A stretch of 64,000 nt of DNA from Limnanthes douglasii subsp. nivea (GCA_036936605.1 JAUPFV010000001.1:217029530-217093529), one strand, 5' to 3'. Positions 21,711-33,697 are shown, counted from the stretch's first letter. Notes: generated by a model not told the origin, from the letters alone. Numbers and translations: made by a program.

Positions 21711-21924
21711 GCCCCCAATGGGGTAGCCGAGTTGGTTGAGTATGGCATGTTTGTGACCAGAGGTCATGAGTTCGAGTCCCTCTACATACGCTTTCTCGGC
21801 CGAGCCTGTCACCTTGTGTGGTTTACCTTCTGGCGTTGGTTTGCAGGCTATTGCGTCAGACTGAGGGTTTACCCTGTGCGCACTCATTGCACTCTGAGTA
21901 GCGGCTGCGGGTTCCCTCCGAAAA
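21711..21924 (+). mobile_element. tRNA-derived SINE with target-site duplications
   Basis: About 214 bp with a tRNA-like head. The polymerase III A box TAGCCGAGTTGG is at 21724-21735 and the B box GAGTTCGAGTCCC at 21768-21780, followed by an unrelated GC-richer body and a short A-run. It is flanked by a 15-bp duplication differing at one base (AAACGACATAGTTCG at 21696-21710 and AAACGACACAGTTCG at 21925-21939). It would be transcribed by polymerase III and copied by a LINE reverse transcriptase. Overlapping ORFs on both strands are accidental. I cannot assign a named SINE family. Confidence 0.9.
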
Positions 21925-21939
21925 AAACGACACAGTTCG

Positions 21940-24170
21940 AAGATGTACATGAGAAAAATAAACAAGCTATAAAACAATTAAAGCATCACAATTGGACGAG
22001 ATATATGATAAAGAGTGAACAAATTATAATATAGACAATTTAGTATCAACAAAGAAGATATTAGGAGCTAAATAACTCCATTGATTAATAATACACATAC
22101 ATAGTCAGTAGACGAGGTAATATTTATATATGATCTCATTTATAATTATCTTCCGACGATATATAATCTTACAAGATGATTAAAAAACAGGAAACACAAC
22201 AAAATGATAAAGGTTAGATAATATGTGTTCGTAAAACAAGAAACAAACAAAGATGATACAATGTTTATGATAAGTTAACTTGTGACGGATCATAAATGAC
22301 GAGGTAAAAAATATAAGTTAATAATATTAAAGAAGAAAAATAAAGTGAATGAAATAAAGACGATAACATAAAGTTTATATATGAAGTATTATTAGTTAAG
22401 GATGATGACTTAAGATGACATAAAAAATAAGGCATCTCGAGAAGTTAGGTAAAATGGTAGAGAATATATTCAACTTGACGACCTGAATGATACACAACTT
22501 GATGACCATGAGGATATTAAACTTAACTACCTCGATAACATTCAACTTGACAAGTTGTACAGAAATTGAATCAACATAAGTCTTAGTAATTGGATTTGCA
22601 TCACCTTGATAAGATACATCCAAAAACAAGACGAGATATTATAAGCTAAGTGAATACATTAAAATGAAATATTTATCATTTACATATATAAACTTATACA
22701 TAGTCTATAATACAAAAATATGACAAATATCAGGATCAACATAGCTAATCTAAAGACGATATAAAACATAGTTGGGCGAAAAACATGGAACATAGTTGGG
22801 TGTGAAACATGAAAAAATAATGATTTAAAGACTACACGATCCATATATTCTTAAATATTTTATTCCTTAACTTTTATTTGATGTTCCAAAAAGACTAGAG
22901 GGAGCCCTTACGAAGACATACTTAATCGGATAATAAAAGAGAAATAAAGATATTGATAAAGAGTAGAACGCAAAAGAAGCTAGATAGAGGGATAAATCCT
23001 AATTTTATTTAACAAAAAATTCTCCCCAAACAATGTAAAGAAGATATGTTTATATAAGGTTTCAATTGAAACCCTAAAACTAAAATAAGATAATTACTAA
23101 AATATCCTAAATTATTAAAACTCGAAATAAGCTGATAGATGAGCCCAAATGCCCAAAAAAGCCCATATGTCACAAGCAAAGCTGGTGACTTGCATTCATG
23201 GCGTCGTTTCCTTCAAAACAAGGTGTTGTGGGTCAAAATCAGACACCAGAGCTCCAAACTGTCAATTCACCGCATTCTTCGGGTGATCGCTAGTTTTCAT
23301 AAATTCCAGCGCTAAAATGTCTGCATCAGATATTTATATAATTTGTTATATATAGGCATTTACTTTATACTCGGATAAAATATACCTACAAATGAGGGTA
23401 TATTAGATATTTGTACTTGTAACGCTTGAGACTTATTATATATAAATATAGAGGTGCTTTCTAAGGAAAGTATGATTTATTTCATTAATAACCAAATATC
23501 TCTCTCTCTTTAAATCATTTTTGGTATTATTTAAAGAGGTTTAATCCCTCATCACCATTTCTAAAATACCTCGTATAGTGCAAAATAAAAAATATTTGAT
23601 AGATAAAAAAGACCAAAATACACGAGCAACGAAAATAACGATAATTGCCTCAAAATAAAAAAAATAATTAAAATAATTAAATAAAACCAATCAAATCACT
23701 AGATGAAAAATAATAAAATATGTTAACATAAACTAACTAATCATAATCAAACTAATGAAACTCAATTAATAAGCCGCTAAATGAAAACAATTAATCACAT
23801 GTAACATAAAGTAACTAATTAAAATCAAATCAATAAAATCCAACTAATGAAACCATTAATTTAAAACTACTCAATTGTATTTAAAATAAAGTAACTAATT
23901 AAAATTGAACCAGTCCAATACGTAACATAAACCGAGAACCAAAACCTATTAATCAAAATAAGTAATATAAACAACTAAACTCAGTTAACGGTACCTAGTT
24001 CAAAAATATCATTTATGCATTTCACATTACGCAATGGTTTTAACATATAATTTATATAAACATACAATTTATTATAAGATATTATAAGTCGTTTGTTATG
24101 TGTATCTCTTGTATAAACTATGAAGATGAGGTAATATTTTCTAAAACATCATAGCATCATTTAGTATACT
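21940..24170. other. Non-coding stretch with repeats
   Basis: No gene is recognised. About 22465-22560 has a short degenerate repeat ('aacttga.gacc' words). About 23330-23545 looks like an LTR end (TATATAAATATAG near 23440, then CT-rich sequence), but no partner or duplication was found. Confidence 0.4.
23690..23935. repeat. Degenerate tandem repeat of about 80 bp
   Basis: The 'taacataaa.taactaat.a.aatcaaa' words recur near 23719, 23801 and 23879. The units are strongly diverged and A-rich. Confidence 0.6.
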
Positions 24171-25429
24171 TCCTCGAAATGGGCTGGAATAACACTACAC
24201 GAAACTCCTCCATTTTCACGATGACGATGAATGGAAGAAGATGGATTTTTACTAGATACATATTTCATAATAACATGTATGCAAATTTTCTTGAACAAGA
24301 GGATGAATTGTGTAATGTTCTACCACCAATAACCAAATATTATAACTCTAACTCAACAACTTCATTAACACTATATCTACATATACCTCTAAGTCTCATC
24401 AGTATACGTAGAGAAATCTTATAAAAGATAAACATTTTGTTAGATAATTTTTTAACTATTAAGTTTTTACTCGAATTCAGAATTACAGCCATGCAATATG
24501 CATTATCAATCGTAATTCAAATTCACATATCTAAATTAATATGAAGGTTTTTTTTCTATTAGGTACACCAAACTTTTATAATTCTTGTTTTGTGTGCCTT
24601 ACAATCATTATTTCTTATTATATACTTTAGGAATTTAGAATTTCTAATTACATAAATTATTATTTAGTGACAAAAATAACCCTTACTCAAAGTTACACTA
24701 TAATAATACAACAAAAAATGTTCTTTTTCCATATACTTTTGCTTAATATCACCCCTTTCTGAAAATATAACTAAATTATCATCAATGATTTTTGGTTTGG
24801 TTTCTTTTTTTTCTCCAATAAATCCATAAATGTTTGGTTATTGAATGATTTATTTTCTTGATTATCGAATTATTATGCATTTTTGTTTTCATGGATAATA
24901 ATTTTTGGTTTTAGAAAATTGTAATAATTGTCTATAGTAGATGAATTTGTTTTTATCATGGACCATAAGACGATTCTAAATTTTTGTATACGTTCTTGAA
25001 ACTACATCGAATTGTCTGTATTACTAGTTTATCGAGTATTTGTTGAGATTTCTTTTGTTTTAGTGAATTTTTATTTCTATGTCGTTTTTATGTATCATCT
25101 CGTGCATCAAGTACCTTCAAAATATATCAAATAAAAATAATAATACCTAGCAAAAACCAATGGTCATAAAGGAAATAACTTCCATATTAATATCATCTCC
25201 TAGAGGAAGTCTCTTATTTGTAACATGTACATTAATGATGGCTATAATTCCAGTTTTATCAGATGTTTATACTTGTATGACCATATTCATACTATTTGTA
25301 TCATTATCCGAGTATGGTGATACATGTATAAGGTGTATAACTGTTTGTGTTATTGTTTCATTTAAGAATATTAATAAACTAATCTCAGAGGTTGCAATTT
25401 GCGAAAGTTATGTTTGGTAGCTGATTTAA
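24171..25429. other. Region upstream of the Mutator-like remnant
   Basis: Two open frames (24179-24424 and 25160-25420) have no domain I recognise. The second is hydrophobic. They could be N-terminal pieces of the Mutator-like gene or accidents of composition. Confidence 0.3.
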
Positions 25430-27622
25430 TGGGACTCATTGATGTTTACCAATATTAATATGTCGACTACATTTGCACTTTTTAAGTATAATGAATCCAT
25501 TGACATCCAACCATTATATTATTTTACTAATTTTGAAGGTATATACGATTGTGTTCTAGATAGATGATTGGAGTTGAATAAAGATAATATTAGTTACAAA
25601 TTTGATTATGGTAATATTAAGAACATGTTATTATGAAGGGAAAATAATTTTATGTCGATGATGGGTATCGTTTAACAATCAGAACACTTACAAGAAGAGA
25701 TACATGTTTTTCTTAATGATGGTAATCATATTAGTTTATGGAAATATTTATTTGTTACTACACGTCAAAGTAATAATGTTTTGGTCTTACCTTTTAGTGG
25801 TGATACTTTGAATGTTAGTTTTAAGTGACAACATTAAAGAAATTTCCATAAAGTCTTGGCATAGTGAAATAAAAGGTATTGGTCACATTTTTAATGGTGG
25901 ATATATTGCGTTTATGCATCACTTCCGAAGTTTACGATAGAAAATAGTTTTACATTTAATTATGACCATAATACAAAAAATTAAATTGTTGCTACTTGTG
26001 AATTGAAGGAATAAAAAAAATATCCATAGAGGATATATGCTTCTATTAATAAATGTTAATAATTCCATGGTTATTAGGAAATATGTAAGTGAGCATATAT
26101 GTGGTTTTATTTTAATGAATAAACCATTTAAACACCCTGACGTCTACCGGAGGTTAAAGGTAATAAAAACATTACAGATACTTTTATATATGATATTCTA
26201 AAAACTATATATAACTTGAATATTACCTATAAATTAGCTTGGAAAACTTTAGAAAAAACAAGGAGTTAAATGTTCAGAGACAGTTCAACATCTTATGGTC
26301 TTATAAAGGGGTACATCAATACAATAAAAAATCCACTTTCGAGTAGTCATTCTCAATTAGAATATATTAAGAATACATATGCGTTTAGTAGAGGTTTCGC
26401 TGTATTTGAGGTTAATCTAAAATGATTTGAAATATGTATACCTCTCATTTACTTGGATGGAACTCTATTTTCAACATTATCTAAGGAGAAAAATCAAGGT
26501 AACGATCTTACTTTATAGGTTTTTATTTTTATTTTATTTCTATAGGTTCTTATTTTTATTTTACATTATTATACTTGTTTATGTTACTTATTTTATTTAC
26601 AGGATTTGCAATTGTTGATTCGGAAGGTTCAACTAATTGGCTGTGTTTTTGACATTGCTAAGACCACACTTGTTAGGTCGAAAGTTGGCATTCATTTCAG
26701 ATTGATTTATATGTATTATCACATTTATTCAGACTTTATTTTCCGATGCTTGTGATTTGTATTGTTTTTACCACCTAGTTCTTAACTTAAGAAATTGGCT
26801 TAAGAAATTTTCTAAAAGTGTATGAGATAGATAATAAGTTCAACCTAATGTTCTTATGTACCTACTGAACAGCTATTTTAAGCCTATGAGTGAGTTTATG
26901 AAAGAATGTGGAAATGTAGTTGTAAATTTTTTAGAGCATCTTCATCCGGAAAAGTATTTAAATACGTTTTTCAAAGGTAAAAAAAATATGGGAATGTTTG
27001 TTCATATATTGTAGAGCTTTCAGTGCATAAATCAATACATATGTACCCTCCCTACAATGGAAGTCATTGGAAATATTCTATTCTTTACTTATGATACAAA
27101 TGTCTAAATGTTAGGCTGAATCTTTAATTTCGATTAGTGAATTATATGTTAATATAGATAAAAGGTATACAAAGACAATTAAGTCAGGACGACATTGGTA
27201 TGTTCAATCATATTCGTGAATGGTGTATGAAGTTTTTTCAGATCAAATCATGGTCGTAAATTTGGTAGCCTATATTTGCTCATGTGTCAAAATGGAAATT
27301 ATATTATTTTATGTGTTTTCATGCCTTGGTTGTGTCACCAAAATATAAGAGCTAACTAACTAGTTTTATTAAACACTATTTCTATTATAGTGTGTATCGA
27401 GAATGTTACTTATTATCGATACACCATTTTACCTCATTTTGTCAATCTTTAGTTGTTGATGGATCGTCTATGGTACAACTTCGTGTTTTAAAAAGACAAT
27501 ATGGTAGACCAACGAAGAAAATAGTTCATTCAAGAGCTGAACTGTTTGGAAGAAAGATTAAATCCAATAGATGCAAAATTGTTAGTCATAATAGAAGGTC
27601 ATATACGAAAACAAATGTTTAA
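25430..27622 (+). pseudogene. Mutator-like (MULE) transposase remnant
   Basis: The plus-strand reading follows a plant MULE transposase. N-terminal to core there is 'VRKYVSEHICGF' with 'HPDVYRR' (about 26070-26160). Next is the DDE-core region with 'KYVYLSF' and 'RRKIKVTILL' (26427-26510) and 'GFAIVDSEGSTNW' (about 26602-26640), equivalent to the usual FAIVDSEND.SW. A cysteine-rich SWIM-like stretch follows (about 27270-27330). The C-terminal piece 27392-27622 has 'RQYGRPTKK' and the zinc-knuckle-like 'CKIVSHNRRSYTK', where the final cysteine is lost. MULE transposases cut and paste DNA by terminal inverted repeats; no terminal repeats were identified. Multiple stops show it is dead. Confidence 0.75.
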
Positions 27623-28334
27623 GTTTTTACATATTTTGATTTTAATTTTTATGTACAAAACATTTTTTTTATGTTTATTGGATACATATTTTTATTTTAG
27701 ATAGTCTTGGATTTTATTAAGTTTCATTGTAGTATTTTATATTGAATATCATTATCATAAGGCTTTTAATTACTCACGAATCGTTTAATTATAATTAACA
27801 GTAATATTAATGTTACTTATAGTATGAATAAAAATATTGTTATTTTTACTAATAATATGAATAACAGTATTATTACTGCTACTTTATCTTTTGACCTACA
27901 ACATAAATATATGATTATATTCAATGACTATGTAGTTTTCAACATAATTACCTCCATCAATATTTTAAAAAAAATCATTTTTAACACCAAATTAGTACTT
28001 TGAATCAATTTATTTATAATAATGTTAAACAAGAGTAAGACATAAAAAATCATTGACATCACAAAAGTTGTAAAATATTAAAATAAAATATAGTTATAAT
28101 AGTGTCTATGAAGACTATGTAATTTAATTTCTATGATTATAAATAACAATATTATTATTGTTACTTATACTATGAGTAAGAGTAATACTATTGTTATTAT
28201 AACATGATTAATAAATTTTATTTCCACGCCGAAATAAAAAAATTATATGATCATATTACATAACAATGTAAGTTTTAAGACGATTGAATTCATAAATATT
28301 ATTTTCCAAAAGTATTATTTGAACATAAAATTGT
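27623..28334. repeat. Diverged tandem units around the copia target
   Basis: A unit of about 300 bp with 'aataacagtattattactg...', 'acataaatatatgattatat' and 'tactttgaatcaa' recurs with divergence at about 27830-28010 and 28140-28334. The last copy continues on the far side of the young copia insertion (34766 onward). No coding sequence is seen. Confidence 0.55.
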
Positions 28335-28682
28335 TGTTGGAATATATTTATTTAATATATTTATAGACTAATAATAATTTGGACCGATATGCTAAATAAA
28401 CATATTCGGTTATTGTCTTAAGGAAGTCCAAATTAAAAGTAGTCGAGTTAATTATTTAATTAACTAAATTGGACTTATGGGTAAAAAGGCGTTATGGGCT
28501 CAAGTGTGGTAACCGGGTTGAATTTGGGCACTGTGATGAAGAGGGCCCAAATCTCAACACTTAAGCCTGAATTAATAAATCAGGGATATAAATTGAATTA
28601 TCAATTTATTGGGTTATGGTCCCGGACACAAGGAAGTAACATAGGATGGGCTTTACAATGTTGGGCTTCACATTGTAAAATC

Positions 28683-28690
28683 TATAAATA
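28683..28690 (+). promoter_or_regulatory. TATA box of the young copia LTR
   Basis: TATAAATA. Transcription probably starts about 25-35 bp downstream, near the ACACTAAACCC stretch, which would make U5/R of the LTR the 5' end of the element RNA. The 3' LTR has the same box at 34441-34448. Confidence 0.8.
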
Positions 28691-28871
28691 AGGGGCTAGG
28701 TTTAGGTATTTCATCACACTAAACCCTAATCAGAAATACGGCCGCTTCCTTAGTGTCTGGAAACTTTTCCTTCTTCTCTAATCTGATTCTGCAGGTCTCT
28801 TAGTTTCATAAACGGAATCGCCGGAAACGTGGAATCGCTGAAGAACGCAAAAGAACTGAAGAGAATACTAG

Positions 28872-28893
28872 ATGGATAGCAGCAGGCAAACCC
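28872..28893 (+). CDS. Proposed first coding exon of gag, inside the LTR
   Basis: ATG followed by 19 nt, ending ...ACCC directly before GTAAGT, a near-perfect plant donor (GT at 28894-28895). The exon gives seven codons (MDSSRQT) plus 1 nt. Joined to the acceptor at 30407-30408, the frame stays open into gag and is in phase with the gag ATG at 30414. Equivalent ATG-donor pairs with the same phase lie in the LTRs of the elements at 461 and 49486. This is inference from sequence, with no transcript data. Confidence 0.55.
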
Positions 28894-29009
28894 GTAAGTA
28901 TTCTTGATTTTATGTTTCTTCTATAGATGAATCTAGCAAAAGGGTTTTATTATTTTTTCCGCGATTTGTTATATATTATTTGATGCGATTTCGGATAATA
29001 TATAACAAA

Positions 29010-29022
29010 TGGTATCAGAGCC
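29010..29022 (+). other. Primer-binding site (initiator tRNA-Met type)
   Basis: TGGTATCAGAGCC, 2 nt after the 5' LTR end. This is the usual minus-strand primer site of plant copia elements. Confidence 0.95.
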
Positions 29023-29501
29023 AAATAAACCCTTTTTGGATTCAGTAGAATAATCAAATTGAGTATTGATAAACAAAGATGCATATTTTTCTTAATCGTA
29101 AAGAATCCATGTCATTGGGATTATGTGTTAATTGAATTGGTAGGGCATGGATTTAGGGATTGTATGAAAAGCATGTTATGTGATTTATTGAAATTGCAAT
29201 TTTTATAGTTTGGGGATTTTTTTTATTTCGGGTAAAATTAGGGTTTATTGATGTCTGGAATTTTTCTCCCAAAATTAGCATCAAATCAACCCTAAAATAA
29301 CGAATAAAATCAAAATTATTGGGACAGTGGCTCATCGACAGCTTAACCCCTGATGTTAACGCTGACCGAAGGCTGTCCGGCGATAAACACAGTAACCACC
29401 AAAAGAATAGGGACAAAAAAAAAATACCCAAACGATAATAACAGCATGATGAATACAGGCTGGAACATCCAAAACAATTGGTGGACCCGTTTAGGACCTG
29501 C

Positions 29502-29643
29502 AGCCTACTGCAAATTGCAGCAGGCAGGTAAGCTGCTGCATTTTGCAGCAGCGGTAGACTGCTACGATAGCCTGCTGCAAATTGCAGCAGGGCTTAATAT
29601 TTGCAGCAGCCTGCTGCACGTGCAGGCTGCTGCAAATATTAAG
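29502..29643. repeat. Cluster of CTGCTGCA palindromes with a 21-bp perfect hairpin
   Basis: Palindromic words built on CTGCTGCA...TGCAGCAG occur at about 29502-29524, 29533-29551 and 29571-29591. The last two are perfect. The strongest structure has 21-bp arms at 29593-29613 and 29623-29643, perfectly complementary with a 9-nt loop. All lie between the primer site and gag, inside the proposed leader intron. Confidence 0.9.
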
Positions 29644-29854
29644 TTAAATAATAAAAAATATTTTTTTTTTTGTTTTTTTTTAAAAAAAGTTATTAATTTG
29701 AAAATATTTGAACAATATATTTCACAAAAATGATACTTTGATATTTTTTTGTATGTTTATTTGTGAATTAAATTGTATGTGTGTGAATGATTAAATGATG
29801 ATGCATGACTAAGGTTTCGTAGACCGGTAGGTGAAATTAAGATATTAATTTAAT

Positions 29855-30207
29855 CGGCCCTCCGGAAGGTTAAAATTAATTTTCTTAAGGATCCTATGCT
29901 TCGAAATGTTCGGGGATTAATTTAAATTCAAATATTATCGGCCCTCCGGAAGGTTCACGTTTGGGTTTAAATTAATTATGAACGGGAGAAAATTATTGAA
30001 AATGGTCTTTGTGCTGATTTTAATTTTAATTAGATGAAATCGGCCCTCCGGAAGGTTTCATCGGTACTTAGGATAAATTAAATTCAGCCTTTACAATTTT
30101 TGATTTTAAGTAGGTGAAATCAGCCCTCCGGAAGGTTTCACCGGTACTTAAGAAAATCAAATTATGGTTATTTTAATATACTTAAATGACATCGGCCCTC
30201 CGGAAGG
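29855..30207 (+). repeat. Five spaced copies of a palindromic leader motif
   Basis: The 15-bp motif CGGCCCTCCGGAAGG occurs at 29855, 29939, 30041, 30121 (CAG variant) and 30193, with a decayed sixth near 30283. Spacing is 72-102 bp. The core CCTCCGGAAGG is nearly self-complementary. At 30041 and 30121 flanking TGAAA and TTTCA extend the stem. The related old element has five decayed copies at about 50964-51325. Confidence 0.9.
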
Positions 30208-30408
30208 TCTCATTGGTAATTAGAAAATTAAAATAATGATCATAGTATTTTTCTCAAACTCATAAAATTTCATGTTAATTTGATTTGGCCTCCGGTATCT
30301 ATTATCAATGAATTTTATGTTTTACATGTATTTGTCATGTTTATGCACATGTTTTCAGTTATATGTCAAAATGCTAGATGTGCTTTGTGTTGTTTGTTCT
30401 TATTATAG

Positions 30409-31048
30409 TATCCATGGGTTACAATTTTTTGGGGAATCGTCCACCGACGTTGGATTGTTCGGACTTCCAATTGTGGAAGGAAGAAATGTTGTTGTTTTTA
30501 TCTGTACATGATTACGACTATGCACTGATAACTTCCAAACCATCTCCCCTTAGTCCGGAAAGTACACCGGATGAAACTAAGGCTGATGAAAAGTGGGAAA
30601 GGTCAAATAAGTTATGCATGGCGCTCTTGTTACAGGGAATAGCAGTAGCATTGCGTGGGGCTGTCCCTAAAGGTGTTACCACTGCCTCGGTCTTTCTCAC
30701 GGAGATTGAGAAAGCCTTTGCCAAAAAAAAAATAAAAATGAAAATGAATAGGTAGAGATGCAGCGTTTGCTCATCGAGCTAGCTATAAAAAAAAAGTATA
30801 ATGGCAAAGGTAAAATCCGGGAGCACATTCTGGGAATGTTGATGATTTGCCAAAAGTTAAAGGCAATCGGTTTAGACTTACCTGAGGAATGCATAGTGGG
30901 ATTCACATTTCATTCGCTGCCAGACCGGTTTAAGTATTTCCAGTCCACCTATAACTGCATGCAAGAAAAGTGGAATATCAATGAATTGATTTCCCACGCT
31001 GCACAGGAGGAGGAAAGACTTAAGGCACAGCGCTTGAGGCTAATGTGA
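30409..31048 (+). pseudogene. Copia gag (second exon) of the young element, broken
   Basis: Gag coats the element RNA in the virus-like particle. The frame from the ATG at 30414 ('MGYNFLGNRPPT', then 'FQLWKEEMLLFL') continues to a stop at 30753-30755. Just before the stop, an A-rich stretch (30722-30747) seems to have gained bases. The homologous reading resumes at 30758 in another frame ('LLIELAIKKKYNGKGKIREHI', 'CQKLKAIGLDLPEECIVGF', 'LPDRFKYFQSTYNCM') and ends at 31048. The usual C-terminal zinc knuckle is missing: sequence passes from a basic tail (about 31070-31125) straight into mid-integrase. A pyrimidine-rich AG at 30407-30408 precedes the start. Confidence 0.85.
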
Positions 31049-31129
31049 TTACATCATCAAATAAGGCAGGACCTAAGCGGAAGGCATATGGCAAAGGACC
31101 AGGTCAAGGTTCGGTCAACAAGAAAGGTA

Positions 31130-33697
31130 TAAGGCCCTGGACAAGTTCATAAATTTTAAGACCGAGGTTGAGAAACAACTTGGTAAAAGCATTAAGACCG
31201 TTAGATCTGACCGTGGTGGTGAATACTATGGTAGATATGACGGATCGGGTGAACAACGTCCAGGTTCCTTTGCACAGTACCTAGAGAAGTGTGGAATAGT
31301 CTATCAACACACTATGCCTGGTTCACCTCGCATGAACGGTGTATCTGAGAGACGGAACCGAACACTAAAAGATATGGTTAGAAGCATGATAAGTCACTCA
31401 TCTCTACCATTATCTCTCTGGGGGAAGCCATCAAATGTGCCGCTTATATACTCAATCGAGTACCCACAAAGGCTACTGTTAGGACTCCATATGAGCTTTG
31501 GAACGGGCGTAAACCTAATTTAAAGCATCTGCATGTGTGGGGTTGTCCAGCTGAGGCGAGGCCTTACAAACCTCAAGAAAAGAAACTGGACCCAAAAAAC
31601 AGTTAGTTGTTTCTTCATAGGTTATTCCGAACATTCTAGAGGGTTTAAGTTTTATGATTCTCTCACTGGTACAATATTTGAGACAGGAACGGCCAAGTTT
31701 CTAGAGGATGTTGAGTTTGGGGGGAAGAATAAGGGAACATATGTTGATTTTGAGGAAGAATCCATAAAGATTCATGAAGGTTTTAATAGGGATACTGAGA
31801 TATCTGAAGATTGGGCGGTAATGCCAATCATTTCGATCCCATTAGAACAAGGTAATCCTCAGATTAACACTGATGCTCCACTTGAGGGTTCTAACCAGGA
31901 TACAGAGATTCAGGTAGAACAAGAGGAACCTCAAGATAATCTTCCACAAGGGAATCAAAATGACATCGTTCATAATGATCAAACTCTACCTCCTCAAGAA
32001 GTGCAACATGAGGAAATAGTGCCATTAAGAAGGTCCACTAGAGAAAGGAAGAGTACTATAGGTCCAGAATTTATAGTATATCTTCAGGAGCATGATGAGT
32101 TATGTGTTGGAACTGTAGATGATCCGTCATCCTACAAACAGGCCATGGCAAGCTCTGAATCTCAAAAGTGGATTGACGCTATGAAAGAAGAGTATAAATC
32201 AATGCAGGATAATGCGGTATGGGATCTTGTCCCATTACCTGAAGGAAAAAAGGCAATTGGTTGTAAATGGGTTTACAAAACCAAACGCGATTCCCTGGGT
32301 AATGTGGAAAGACATAAAGCACGTCTTGTAGCGAAAGGTTATACTCAGCGTGAAGGGATTGATTTTAAAGAAACTTTCGCTCCAGTATCGACGAATGATT
32401 CCTTTAGAACAATCATGGCATTAGTTGCACATTTTGACCTTGAGCTTCATTATATGGATGTTAAGACTGCTTTTCTCAATGGTAATATTGAGGAAACGAT
32501 CTACATGATGCAACCAGAAAACTTTGTAGAAAGTAACTCAAAAGATCTGGTTTGCAGACTTAAGAAATCCATTTATGGGCTTAAACAAGCTTCTCGTCAA
32601 TGGTATCACAAATTCCTTGAGGTGATAGTCGGTTATGACTTTGAGATCAACTCGGTTGAGGATTGTGTTTATCACAATTTCAGTGGGAGTAATTTCATAT
32701 TTCTTATATTATATGTGGATGACATATTGCTTGCCTCGAACAATAAGGAATTGTTACACACTACAAAAAGATTTCTATCAGACAAGTTTGATATGAAGGA
32801 TCTTGGTGATGCCAGTTTTGTGTTAGGAATCCAGATACATCGAGATCGTTCTCGTGGTATTCTTGGATTATCACAAAAAGCATACATTAAAAGTGTGTTA
32901 CAACGTTACGGATTGGCAGATTGCAAACCCCTAAGTACCCATATAGCAAAGGGTGACAGACTTAGTCCGAGTCAATGTCCTAAGACAAAACTTGAGATTG
33001 AGGAAATGAAAACGGTCCCTTATGCTTCTGCAGTTGGGAGTTTAATGTATGCTCAAGTTTGTACTAGGCCGAACATTGTCTTTGCTGTAAACATGTTGGG
33101 GAGATATGTTAGTAACCCAGGAATGGATTACTGGAAAGCAGTTAAAAGAGTACTCCGATGTCTGCAAGGAACAAATGGGTACATGTTGACATATAGGAAG
33201 TCGGATAAACTGGAGATCATCGGGTATTCCGACTCAGATTTTGGTGGATGCGCATACACATTAAAAGTATGTCAGACAACATATTCTTATTGGCTGGAGG
33301 TGCAATATCCTGGAAAAGTGTAAAGCAAACACTTATTGCATCGTCCACCATGGCAGCAGAATTTGTTGCATGCTTTAAGGCATCAAACCAGGCACTATGG
33401 CTGCGGAATTTTGTTACTGGATTACGCATTGTATAAGGGATAGAAATCCCTATGAGGTTATATTGCGATAACAATTCCGCAGTGTAGTACTCTAACATCA
33501 ACAGGAGCGCATCTAAATCCAAACACATAGACATAAAGTTTCTGTCTGTTAAAGAAAGAGTACAGATGGGTCAGATAAGTATAGAGCACATCAGAACAAA
33601 CTCCATGATAGCAGATCCTCTAACAAAGGCGGTTTTGCCTAAGGTTTTCCAGGGACACACCATCAGTATGGGTGTAGTTGATTTAGAGGATTTTTAG
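31130..33697 (+). pseudogene. Copia pol of the young element: truncated integrase, RT, RNase H
   Basis: Protease and the zinc-binding N-terminus of integrase are deleted. The reading begins in the integrase core ('SDRGGEYYGRY', about 31204-31236; 'MNGVSERRNRTL', about 31335). A one-base loss near 31423 and a one-base gain near 31599 shift the frame. A 596-codon open frame (31533-33323) then carries the integrase tail ('RGFKFYDS'), linker, and reverse transcriptase with 'GCKWVYKTK', 'RHKARLVAKG' and the catalytic YVDD intact at 32712-32723. It ends in RNase H ('SDSDFGG'). RNase H is frameshifted near 33255 and continues through 'IASSTMAAEF' and 'SKHIDIKF' to a stop at 33697, with an internal stop near 33486. 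RT looks chemically competent; the polyprotein is not. Confidence 0.93.

Larger units (their letters stand above)
28335..29007 (+). repeat. 5' LTR of the young copia element
   Basis: 673 bp. TATAAATA at 28683-28690 is a clear TATA box, with AAACCCTAATC about 30 bp downstream at the likely transcript start. Near the end it carries an ATG (28872) followed 22 nt later by a GTAAGT donor (28894). An accidental 65-codon frame spans part of the LTR. Confidence 0.97.

Noticed and set aside
21711..21785. tRNA gene
   Set aside because: A and B boxes are good, but the 3' acceptor half does not close and a non-tRNA body with A-run and duplications follows, so SINE is the better call.
21546..21977. 143-codon minus-strand ORF and 100-codon plus ORF
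   Set aside because: Both run across the SINE and its target duplications, so the frames are accidental.
24179..24424. 81-codon ORF
   Set aside because: No domain, no codon bias visible, surrounded by AT-rich non-coding sequence.
28494..28691. 65-codon ORF repeated at 34252-34449
   Set aside because: Lies inside the two copia LTRs upstream of the TATA box; a by-product of LTR duplication.
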